Shown piece after piece: positions 30,169 through 36,558 of a stretch of DNA of 38,646 nt. The stretch is from positions 1 to 38,646 of the IMG/VR virus record IMGVR_UViG_3300042922_000673. One strand, given 5' to 3'. Position numbers and translations under genes: made by a program. The DNA is from a virus. Each line of letters begins with the position of its first letter. Positions within the stretch are counted from its first letter, which is position 1. The notes beneath the pieces are model-generated. The model ran no database searches, was not told the DNA's origin, and worked only from the letters and a program-made list of their open reading frames with translations.

Positions 30169-30512
30169 TGCTCGTTGACGACTGGACCCTGGTGGTGCTT
30201 TTCACCTGGGTCATCCCGCTTTCTCTGGCGGTGTTCTATCACTTGACGTCACCGGTACCGGGACGCGGTTGGTTGCGGCGGGTGGTCCGGTTCCGTGACC
30301 TGGCACCTATCTCGCGGATCCTGGCGGCGCAGAAGGTGACGCTGATCCTGGTGGTGTCCTTCATCGCGATCGTTCGGTACACGGGCGGGTTCCCTGGGCG
30401 CGAGTGGGTCGCGTTCGGTCTGTACCTGCTTCTCGTCATCGTCGCGTGGACGATGTTCTGGTATCAGCGGCGGATCCAGTTGCCGCCCGAGCGCGACATT
30501 CGCGCCAAGTAA
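30168..30512 (+). CDS. Three-helix membrane protein near holin
   Basis: The 114-residue protein starts at ATG 30168 (TTG 30165 is too close to AGGGGGG). It has three hydrophobic segments (LVVLFTWVIPLSLAVFYHL, VTLILVVSFIAIV, WVAFGLYLLLVIVAWTMFW) and a basic loop. This matches the conserved membrane protein found between endolysin and holin in actinophages. A second holin or lysis regulator is plausible. Confidence 0.65.
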   Translation: MLVDDWTLVVLFTWVIPLSLAVFYHLTSPVPGRGWLRRVVRFRDLAPISRILAAQKVTLILVVSFIAIVRYTGGFPGREWVAFGLYLLLVIVAWTMFWYQRRIQLPPERDIRAK

Positions 30513-30529
30513 CCACCTAATCGCTTCTG

Positions 30530-30552
30530 CCGGCCTCTCGGGGCCGGCTTCG
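30530..30552 (+). terminator. Hairpin between lysis genes
   Basis: GCCGGCC (30530-30536) pairs with GGCCGGC (30543-30549) with a six-base loop, followed by a modest T-rich run (TTCGTCGTTCC). Weak intrinsic terminator or attenuator ahead of the holin. Confidence 0.5.
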
Positions 30553-30570
30553 TCGTTCCTGGGAGGAACC

Positions 30571-30807
30571 ATGTCCAAGTACGCATCCAAGCAGTTCTGG
30601 ATCGACACTCTCGATCGTGTTGTGGCGACAACCGCTCAGGCTGCGGTCGCGACTCTGACGGCGAACGTCACCGGCATCCTCGACATCGACTTTGTGCAGA
30701 TAGCGTCGGTGTCTGGTCTGGCTGGTCTGGTGTCGCTGCTGACGTCTGTCGCTTTCCGCGGCAACGACACCCCGCGTGTTGATGGCGCACACAATGTGGA
30801 GGGCTGA
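30571..30807 (+). CDS. Holin, r1t-like
   Basis: The 78-residue protein follows GGGAGG. It shows the r1t-holin pattern: FWIDTLDRVVATTAQAAVAT, then a Leu/Val/Ile-rich centre (NVTGILDIDFVQIASVSGLA) and GLVSLLTSVAFRGNDTPR, giving two membrane helices around residues 14-38 and 43-65. It forms the lesion that lets the endolysin out. It overlaps the next gene by TGATG. Confidence 0.85.
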   Translation: MSKYASKQFWIDTLDRVVATTAQAAVATLTANVTGILDIDFVQIASVSGLAGLVSLLTSVAFRGNDTPRVDGAHNVEG

Positions 30808-33782
30808 TGGGCGAGTACGTCAAGCAGACATGGGCAAACGGGGATCCGACTAAGCCGGTTTCGGCCGCGCGACTTGGTCACCTCGAGACACAGTTCGACC
30901 GTGCACTCGAGACCGTAGCCGAGCAGATCGGTGACGCAACAAGCGACATCGGAGCCGAACTAAACAGCGCCATTGCTGGGTTCGGGGAGCAGTCGTTCGT
31001 GGCTGTGGCTCAGCAGTTCGCGCCCGTTCCGGTGGTCACGGCGCGTCCGTGTACGGTGACGGTGTCCACGCGGTCGTCCGCTGCGACGGTCATTCCGAGC
31101 GGGCGGGCGGCGGCCGCTGGGTTCCTCGCCGCCTACGCGCCGAACGACCTGTCGCGCTTCAGCTACCTCGGCAGCGAGCCGACCGTGAACGCCGGGGCTA
31201 CGTTCCCCGACAACATGGCGGCATCGTTCGATTACGTCGATGGCGTCGTCAACGGGCTCGCGCCGTTCAAAGCGAAGATGCAGCACTCCGGTCGGTACCT
31301 CGAGCTGGTGTTCAAGCACTACGCCAACGCCCGCTACTGGATCTTCGTCGACGGAGTGCCGCTGAACATTCAGCCGTTCGGCGCGACCGGTAGCGGCTTC
31401 GCGTCGATCCTGCTGGACTTCGGTTCGACTACCGGCACGCGGCTCGTCGAGGTCCGTGCGGCGGGCACGAAGTTCTACGGGGCGAACGTCGAAGCCGTCA
31501 CCGGCAAGATCCTTGCGACGCCACGCGTCGGACCCCGGGTCGTGCTCGTCGGCGACTCCTACCTGGCCGGCGCGAACGGTGTCAGCGGGCTGTCGACTGG
31601 CGGCGGTCTGCTGAGCGATCTGCTCCAGGTGCCCGACATGTGGAACCTCTCTCAGGGCGGCACCGGGTACCTCAACCCGGGCGCCACGTCGAAGGCACGC
31701 GATCGGATCGCACAGGTGACGCGCCTCGCGCCTCAGGTGGTGATCGTCGCCCTCGGTCACAACGACGAGAACTCGACCACCTACCCGCGCCCCGCGCTCA
31801 CCACGGAGGTGCAGACGTACCTCGCTGCCCTCCGTGCGGCACTGCCGACGACGCAGATCATCGTCACCGGTCCACTGACGCAGGGGTCGGCAACGGCGGC
31901 ATACGTCGGGGTGCAGCAGGCGATCTTCGGGGGAGCAGCGGCCAGCGCCGACGAGCTCGTCGACACGATCACCGCCAACCCGTTCACCGGGACGGGTCGC
32001 CTCGGCACCCCGGCCCACGACGGCAACTCCGACCTGTACATCTCGGAAGACACCGTTCACCCGACGCAGGACGGACACGCTTATTTGGCGTGGTGGCTGT
32101 CGCTCCGACTGCGCCCGCTGCTTCTGACGGCGCGTTTCACGGATATCACACCGCCGCCGCCGAACAGTGGTTCGCCGTTTACCGACGTGTTCAACCGGGC
32201 GGACTCCACGACCACCCTCGGGCACGCGTGGGCGGCACTCTCGGGCGTGTGGGGCGTCTCGGGTGGCAAGGCGTACGTCGTGTCAGGCGGCGCGTTCAAC
32301 TTCGCCGTCCACGACGCGGAGTCACCCGATGTCGTGATCGATGTGACGGTCGCGGGATCGTCTGCGAGCGGTGCCGGTATCTCGGTGCGCACGTCGAGTA
32401 ACACGAACGGGGTCTACGTCGCGTTCGCAGATGGTGGCGGCGTCAAGGTGTACCGGAACGTGGCCGGATCGGTCACCCAGATTGGGTCGTTCACCGTTGC
32501 TGTGGTGACCGGAGACGTCATGCGGGTGCGAGCGGTCGGTGACACGATTGAGGTGTACCGCAACGGAACGCTAATCATCAGCGTGACCGAGTCCGCGTTC
32601 AACACCGTGACCACGCACGGCCTGTGGGCTTTGGGCGCGGCATCCGCCGCGACAAAGTCTTGGGCGTCACTCTCCATCGTCGCTGTCGAGACATCTGCGA
32701 CTGGCGCTGTCCCGTATACAGGACTGCTCGTGGGCAACTCTCGACAGTTCCAGAAGTTCCGTCTCGCGATGGGTCGAACCCGCGCCGGCATCGCCGACAC
32801 GAAGGTGCTGTCGGTCGGCGATTCGACCACCGCGGGTATCGGTTCGTCCGGGACGCAGTCCGGGACGCCCACCTCCTTCCCGTATCAGCTCGCGTCGATT
32901 CTCGGCGGGTATGTTCCCGCCGCGAAGGGGCTGGGTATCCCGCCGTCGATCCTGTCGGGCAACCCGGACTCACGATGGACCGCAGGCGCAGGATGGTCGG
33001 TCACGACGCTCGGCTGGGGCGAGGGCGCGGACTACACCGCCGCCGCTGGCGCATCCGGAACCCTCGTGTATGCCGACCCGGGCGTGCTCGCCGATCGTTT
33101 CGACGTGTACTTCGCGACGAACTCGGGGCTTGGCACATTCACAGTGCAGGCGACCGGAGGGTCGTCGGTCGATCAGGCCACGGCTGCTGCGGGCGGTGTA
33201 GGGAAGGTGACCGTCTCGGCCGGTAGTGCCGCGACGAGCAATGCCGTCACTATCAGCGGGCCGACTGGTGGCGCGGTTCACATTCTCGGCATCGAGCCAT
33301 GGTTGTCCACCGCGCGACGGGTGCGCGTCGGCAATGCCGGCGTCGGTTCCAGCACCACATCCAAATGGGTCGCCAGTGCCACCACCTTCGGAGGACCGGG
33401 CTGTATCCGTGCCTACCAGCCGGACCTGACCATCATCAGCCTCGGCATCAACGACGCCACGACGGCGGTCGCGCCGGCGACGTATCTCGCGAACATCCAG
33501 ACGCTCATCACGGCGGCTCAGGTGTCGGGAGATGTGATCGTGATCCCGCCGTTCCCGTCTGCTGCCGGAGCGCTGGCGAATCAGTTGGCGTACGAGCCGG
33601 TGTACGAGCAGGCGCTTCGCACGCTCCGCGTTCCGTTCTTCGACCTCTACGCGAGGTTCTGGAAGCCGGGCGCGGAAGCGATTGGTCTGCCCAGCGGAAT
33701 GATGAACGACCAGGTGCATCCGAATGCCTTCGGGTACGCGGACTGGGCGTCTGCTTTCGCGGCCGAGATGGTGCGGATCTAG
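30807..33782 (+). CDS. Tail fibre / esterase with two SGNH hydrolase domains
   Basis: The 991-residue protein has an N-terminal virion-attachment segment (YVKQTWANGDPTKPVSAARL). A first SGNH domain follows: GDS near 248, GHNDENS near 315, DTVHPTQDGH near 414-423. A beta-sandwich or lectin-like domain (about 455-635; FTDVFNRADSTTTLGHAW) comes next, then a second SGNH domain: GDSTTAG near 671, GINDATT near 879, DQVHPNAFG near 968. SGNH enzymes remove acyl groups from polysaccharides. It is probably the adsorption fibre that deacetylates surface glycans. Two catalytic domains in one chain are unusual. It ends in CTAG shared with the convergent SGNH gene. Confidence 0.85.
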   Translation: MGEYVKQTWANGDPTKPVSAARLGHLETQFDRALETVAEQIGDATSDIGAELNSAIAGFGEQSFVAVAQQFAPVPVVTARPCTVTVSTRSSAATVIPSGRAAAAGFLAAYAPNDLSRFSYLGSEPTVNAGATFPDNMAASFDYVDGVVNGLAPFKAKMQHSGRYLELVFKHYANARYWIFVDGVPLNIQPFGATGSGFASILLDFGSTTGTRLVEVRAAGTKFYGANVEAVTGKILATPRVGPRVVLVGDSYLAGANGVSGLSTGGGLLSDLLQVPDMWNLSQGGTGYLNPGATSKARDRIAQVTRLAPQVVIVALGHNDENSTTYPRPALTTEVQTYLAALRAALPTTQIIVTGPLTQGSATAAYVGVQQAIFGGAAASADELVDTITANPFTGTGRLGTPAHDGNSDLYISEDTVHPTQDGHAYLAWWLSLRLRPLLLTARFTDITPPPPNSGSPFTDVFNRADSTTTLGHAWAALSGVWGVSGGKAYVVSGGAFNFAVHDAESPDVVIDVTVAGSSASGAGISVRTSSNTNGVYVAFADGGGVKVYRNVAGSVTQIGSFTVAVVTGDVMRVRAVGDTIEVYRNGTLIISVTESAFNTVTTHGLWALGAASAATKSWASLSIVAVETSATGAVPYTGLLVGNSRQFQKFRLAMGRTRAGIADTKVLSVGDSTTAGIGSSGTQSGTPTSFPYQLASILGGYVPAAKGLGIPPSILSGNPDSRWTAGAGWSVTTLGWGEGADYTAAAGASGTLVYADPGVLADRFDVYFATNSGLGTFTVQATGGSSVDQATAAAGGVGKVTVSAGSAATSNAVTISGPTGGAVHILGIEPWLSTARRVRVGNAGVGSSTTSKWVASATTFGGPGCIRAYQPDLTIISLGINDATTAVAPATYLANIQTLITAAQVSGDVIVIPPFPSAAGALANQLAYEPVYEQALRTLRVPFFDLYARFWKPGAEAIGLPSGMMNDQVHPNAFGYADWASAFAAEMVRI

Positions 33783-34564
33783 CCTGCGACGCGCTCAGCG
33801 ACCAGTGGGCTGATAAATCCGGCGAGGACGGCGTGACCGGCATCGTTCGGGTGCACGCCGTCCTCGCCGATCAGGTCCGCACGATCTGCGAGGACGCCCG
33901 CATCCAGGGCGCTCACGAAGTCAAACCCGTGAGCGCCCGCCGCGGCGGCCAGCCCATCGTCGGAGGCGAGCAGGTTGTCAGGCGGGTCGGAAGTGATCCA
34001 CGCCGGGCCGACGACGAGCACGCGCGCAGACGGCGCCTGCACCTGGACGGCATCGAACATGGCGTTGGCGGCGATTTCCACTTCGGAGGATGTCGCGACA
34101 TCGTTGCGGCTGCCGAATATTACGATGAGGGTCGCGTCAGTCGGAATCTCAGGCACTACAGCGGGCAGCGCCTCGCCGGTTGGTCCAACGGTTAGGTAGC
34201 CGGAGCCGCCCCGCGCGAGGACCGCGCCTCGCAATCCGAGCTCCTGGTCAATCAGCCCGGGCCACCGCGCGTCGGGTCCAGAGTCCTCCTCTGACCCACC
34301 CGTGTACGAGTCACCGATGAATACGACTCGGGGTGCAGCGTCAGCCGGGTCGTCCTGGAACGAGTACGAGGCTGCCGGAGAGTAGGACGGGGCGGGTGCC
34401 GCGGCATCGGAGGCGGGTCGCAGAGCGAAGGCCGTTACGACTGTTCCGGCCAGGACGACCCCGAACACAACGGCGAGTAGGGCTGCTACCGAGATCCCGC
34501 CGACGCTCTGCTTCCACCATGTGTCGCGGCTGCGGCGACGTCGTTTCCCCATGCGGGTGATCAT
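33779..34564 (-). CDS. Membrane-anchored SGNH hydrolase
   Basis: The 261-residue leftward protein starts at ATG 34564 (or 34552). It has a basic start (RMGKRRRRSRDTWWK), a transmembrane helix (ISVAALLAVVFGVVLAGTVV, residues about 24-43), an Ala/Pro/Ser linker, and an extracellular SGNH domain: FIGDSYTGGSE near 84, FGSRNDVATS near 150 and DGVHPNDAGHAVLAG near 235. It is expressed opposite to the virion genes, so perhaps in the lysogen. It could strip acyl groups from surface glycans and block adsorption of phages using the same receptor. That role is inference. Confidence 0.8.
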   Translation of the reverse strand: MITRMGKRRRRSRDTWWKQSVGGISVAALLAVVFGVVLAGTVVTAFALRPASDAAAPAPSYSPAASYSFQDDPADAAPRVVFIGDSYTGGSEEDSGPDARWPGLIDQELGLRGAVLARGGSGYLTVGPTGEALPAVVPEIPTDATLIVIFGSRNDVATSSEVEIAANAMFDAVQVQAPSARVLVVGPAWITSDPPDNLLASDDGLAAAAGAHGFDFVSALDAGVLADRADLIGEDGVHPNDAGHAVLAGFISPLVAERVAG

Positions 34565-34626
34565 ATCTGCCTGCGCGCGAGCCCTCCCGAATGGGAGAAT
34601 AGAAACAACATGAAGGGCGACGAACG

Positions 34627-34836
34627 ATGACGATTGAGTCGGTCCATCCGAACGGCCGCGACTGCGGCCGCACGATTCTTGCCGCAACTTCTGTCATGGC
34701 GGGCACTATCCCGGTGTCGAGGGGTGACGACGGTCCGCTCCAAGCGTTAGCCATCGCGTCCGTCGCGCTCTCTGCCGCCTCGGCGGTCGCGTCCCTGGTT
34801 GTGATCGGCCTGTCGATCATTTCCCTCGCCTACTGA
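34627..34836 (+). CDS. Small tail-anchored membrane protein
   Basis: The 69-residue protein starts at ATG 34627 after AAGGGCGACGAACG. The N-terminal 40 residues are polar; the C-terminal part (LAIASVALSAASAVASLVVI then GLSIISLAY) is a single membrane helix. It diverges from the SGNH gene and ends before a hairpin. A possible accessory membrane protein; the family is unknown. Confidence 0.5.
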   Translation: MTIESVHPNGRDCGRTILAATSVMAGTIPVSRGDDGPLQALAIASVALSAASAVASLVVIGLSIISLAY

Positions 34837-34862
34837 TACTCACCAAAGCAGGAATTTAGTTC

Positions 34863-34904
34863 AGCCCCCGCGGCCGTCTCTTAGGAGTCGGTCGCGGGGG
34901 GGCT
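34863..34904. terminator. Bidirectional terminator at convergent genes
   Basis: AGCCCCCGCG (34863-34872) pairs with CGCGGGGGGGCT (34893-34904) with one bulged G, with further GCC/GGT pairing in the loop. It stops the plus-strand 34627 transcript and, overlapping its stop codon, the leftward accessory operon. Confidence 0.75.
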
Positions 34905-35223
34905 ATTTGCGTTTGCGGACGGCGTTGCGCCACACCGACACTTGCCGCGTCCCCGTGTCCGTTTCGAACTTGATGAGGCAGACGCGGTCGTTGTACCCGT
35001 GAACGAACGCCGGCACTCGGGTGGCTGCACGGTCGGGCCATTGCACCCACGCCCACACCGCCACATACTCCCCGGGCGGTAACCATGTGAGCTCGACGGG
35101 TCCGTACGCGGTGTGCGGCAATGTGACCGGCGGCACACTATCGAGGACGCGTTGCAGTTTCTCGTCAGTGACTTTCGTGGATCCCAAGACCGGATTCTCT
35201 CTTTCTCCGGCCGAGACGAACAC
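34903..35223 (-). CDS. Hypothetical leftward protein (106 aa)
   Basis: The GTG at 35223 gives 106 residues, but a TTG at 35187 following GGAGAAAGAGAG is an alternative start (94 residues). The beta-rich product has VPPVTLPHTAYGPVELTWLP, EYVAVWAWVQWPDRAATRVP and CLIKFETDTGTRQVSVWRNA. No family is recognised. It is the last gene of the leftward accessory operon and its stop lies inside the terminator. Confidence 0.6.
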   Translation of the reverse strand: MFVSAGERENPVLGSTKVTDEKLQRVLDSVPPVTLPHTAYGPVELTWLPPGEYVAVWAWVQWPDRAATRVPAFVHGYNDRVCLIKFETDTGTRQVSVWRNAVRKRK

Positions 35224-35247
35224 GATGCTACGACAGAGCCACCGACA

Positions 35248-35517
35248 TCACACCTGCCGGATGTTGAGCAACTGCCACCCATCCGGCACCTTCGACCGCA
35301 ACGTCTCGATATCGTCCGCTTCGATCTCCGTCGTTTCGTCACGACGCGCGAACCGCCCCACCGTCAAGAACTCCGTCGTACCCGGCTGCCGACCCATATG
35401 CGCTTCCGTCAACTCCCACCCAGCCGGCGCCTCAAGCTGCTCGTGGATAGCGGCGATACCCTCACCACGCACCTCACGCGTCTTAACCTCAACCGGGCGA
35501 ACCAAACCGATAAACAT
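35248..35517 (-). CDS. Hypothetical leftward protein (89 aa)
   Basis: ATG 35517 is favoured because TACGAT (35530-35525 on the minus strand) lies seven bases upstream, fitting a leaderless start; TTG 35547, right after the previous stop, is an alternative. The product (MFIGLVRPVEVKTREVRGEG, IAAIHEQLEAPAGWELTEAH) is alpha/beta and ends VPDGWQLLNIRQV. No family is recognised, though the length and repeated GWEL/GWQL motif suggest an internal duplication. Confidence 0.55.
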   Translation of the reverse strand: MFIGLVRPVEVKTREVRGEGIAAIHEQLEAPAGWELTEAHMGRQPGTTEFLTVGRFARRDETTEIEADDIETLRSKVPDGWQLLNIRQV

Positions 35518-35547
35518 GGTGTCGATCGTACGACCGGGCGGCGACAA

Positions 35548-35739
35548 TCAGCCGTCGTGCTTCCAACGCTGAATGGTCTGAGTAGACATGCCAGTGAACT
35601 CAGCCAGGGAACGGACGCTCGCGGTCGATGCGGCGACGGCAGACTTCAACGCAGCGTACGCATCCTCATGGGCAAGCATTGCCGCACGAATCGCCACCTC
35701 ATCCTCAGTGCTCAGTGTGCGTTTCGGGTTCGGGGACAT
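35548..35739 (-). CDS. Small HTH protein (63 aa)
   Basis: ATG 35739 begins a 63-residue product ending in a clear helix-turn-helix: VRSLAEFTGMSTQTIQRWKH. The N-terminal part is helical (EVAIRAAMLAHEDAYAALKS). It probably regulates its own operon or neighbours. Its TGA is followed immediately by the alternative TTG of the next gene. Confidence 0.65.
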   Translation of the reverse strand: MSPNPKRTLSTEDEVAIRAAMLAHEDAYAALKSAVAASTASVRSLAEFTGMSTQTIQRWKHDG

Positions 35740-35756
35740 GCGAGTAGCCGCAGTCG

Positions 35757-36008
35757 TCAGGGCGCCATTTCCAATCCGACCTGATCATCATCTCGCTCCC
35801 ACCCCAGGCGCCCGTGGTCGTCCACGGAATCATGCCAGGAAGAGAGATCTGAGATGGCGTCGGACAGGGCGATGAGGTGGCTGGCCCGGTTGACCATGTC
35901 CGCAGTGGACGTGAAGCAACGAAAGCGGTAATGCACCTCCTCGATCGCGTCCTGGATGTCGTCGAACTTCTTGGCCCGCTCGGAGAGTGCGGTGTCGGTG
36001 GTTGTCAT
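35757..36008 (-). CDS. Hypothetical leftward protein (83 aa), leaderless
   Basis: ATG 36008 lies six bases after a -10 box (TAAACT) and has no Shine-Dalgarno sequence, so it is chosen over GTG 36014. The helical 83-residue product (RAKKFDDIQDAIEEVHYRFR, ADMVNRASHLIALSDAISDL) has no recognised family. It opens the leftward accessory operon, which diverges from the DUF3263 gene. Confidence 0.6.
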   Translation of the reverse strand: MTTTDTALSERAKKFDDIQDAIEEVHYRFRCFTSTADMVNRASHLIALSDAISDLSSWHDSVDDHGRLGWERDDDQVGLEMAP

Positions 36009-36043
36009 GCACACAGTTTACCGAACCGTGCCACCAATCACAA
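36009..36043 (-). promoter_or_regulatory. Leftward promoter of accessory operon
   Basis: On the minus strand, TTGTGA (36043-36038) and TAAACT (36020-36015) are 17 bp apart, with six bases to the ATG at 36008. This layout suits a leaderless transcript that could be made in the lysogen. Confidence 0.6.
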
Positions 36044-36084
36044 CACTTTCCAACGATGTCGGTGGCCGCGTGCACACTCCTCTT

Positions 36085-36315
36085 ATGGACATGACGCGGC
36101 TCCTCGACTTCGAACAGGAATGGGGCACGCACACAGGATGGAAAGAAGAAGCCATCCGCCGGCAACTCGGACTCACCCCCGCCCGGTACTACCAACTCCT
36201 CGAACACGCCATCGACACCACCGAAGCACTCCACACACACCCCATGCTCATCCACCGGCTCACAAGGATCCGCGACACACGACGGACACAACGCGCGCAA
36301 CGACGCAGCGCCTAA
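36085..36315 (+). CDS. DUF3263 protein
   Basis: The 76-residue protein matches the actinobacterial DUF3263 family: LLDFEQEWGTHTGWKEEAIR, then RQLGLTPARYYQLLEHAID, ALHTHPMLIHRLTRIRDTRR. It is probably a small DNA-binding protein. The start at ATG 36085 has no clear ribosome-binding site and may be leaderless. It is divergent to the accessory operon and ends at a strong terminator. Confidence 0.75.
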   Translation: MDMTRLLDFEQEWGTHTGWKEEAIRRQLGLTPARYYQLLEHAIDTTEALHTHPMLIHRLTRIRDTRRTQRAQRRSA

Positions 36316-36323
36316 CAACCCGA

Positions 36324-36366
36324 AACGCCCCCACCGCGCATAGTCAGCGGTGGGGGCGTTATTCGT
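36324..36366. terminator. Strong bidirectional terminator
   Basis: A 14-bp perfect stem, AACGCCCCCACCGC (36324-36337) with GCGGTGGGGGCGTT (36347-36360), has a nine-base loop. A T-rich tail (ATTCGTTTTT) follows on the plus strand, ending DUF3263. On the minus strand the same stem would end the small transcript starting near 36504. Confidence 0.88.
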
Positions 36367-36418
36367 TTTTGGGGGACAGCATCGTCCAAGGTTGGTGCGT
36401 GTACTGCGGGCTCGCCAT
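36359..36418 (-). CDS. Possible micropeptide (19 aa)
   Basis: The frame ATG 36418 to TAA gives MASPQYTHQPWTMLSPKNE, the third tiny ORF in the transcript driven by the 36540 promoter. No ribosome-binding site is clear. Its stop lies at the edge of the terminator stem. It may be fortuitous. Confidence 0.2.
   Translation of the reverse strand: MASPQYTHQPWTMLSPKNE
36374..36387. repeat. Hairpin repeat copy 2 (GGACAGCATCGTCC)
   Basis: This 14-base inverted repeat differs at one position from the copy at 36433-36446. Both lie in the putative leftward transcript and form GGAC/GTCC hairpins. Confidence 0.6.
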
Positions 36419-36424
36419 TTTGGT

Positions 36425-36457
36425 CTACGCCCGGACACCATCGTCCGGGCTGGTCAT
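36425..36457 (-). CDS. Possible micropeptide (10 aa)
   Basis: ATG 36457 overlaps the stop of the 16-codon ORF (ATGA) and encodes MTSPDDGVRA. The codons coincide with hairpin copy 1. Coupling makes it possible but it may be chance. Confidence 0.15.
   Translation of the reverse strand: MTSPDDGVRA
36429..36450. repeat. Hairpin repeat copy 1 (8-bp stem)
   Basis: GCCCGGAC (36429-36436) pairs with GTCCGGGC (36443-36450) with a six-base loop. The core GGACACCATCGTCC is nearly identical to copy 2. There is no T tract, so it is not an obvious terminator. Confidence 0.65.
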
Positions 36458-36504
36458 CTTCTGGCTGCCACCTCGCCCCACCGGCCTGGGTTCGTTGTCT
36501 GCAT
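36454..36504 (-). CDS. Leaderless micropeptide ORF (16 aa)
   Basis: ATG 36504 lies exactly 36 bases from the first base of the -35 box, the same as the early HTH gene. It encodes MQTTNPGRWGEVAARR and stops. Leaderless translation would give a 16-residue peptide. Alternatively the ATG is incidental and the transcript is a regulatory RNA. Confidence 0.35.
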   Translation of the reverse strand: MQTTNPGRWGEVAARR

Positions 36505-36540
36505 GTCCCTAGTATGCGTCTGTAATTAACGACATGTCAA
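36505..36540 (-). promoter_or_regulatory. Leftward promoter duplicating the early promoter
   Basis: Minus strand: TTGACA (36540-36535), 18-bp spacer containing CGTTAATTACAG, CATACT (36516-36511), six bases, ATG at 36504. It shares TTGACATG, TAATTAC and GACG with the 9-44 promoter at identical spacing. The operator palindrome is imperfect here (two changes), implying weaker binding of the same regulator. Confidence 0.65.
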
Positions 36541-36558
36541 GTGGACTTGCGCTGACTG

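Noticed and set aside
34610-34630. Six-codon leader ORF MKGDER before the 34627 gene
   Set aside because: Its bases are better explained as the ribosome-binding region of the 34627 gene.
35548-35739. Toxin-antitoxin pair with the 35248-35517 gene
   Set aside because: The HTH gene resembles an antitoxin in size, but the neighbour shows no toxin motif, so the call would be guesswork.
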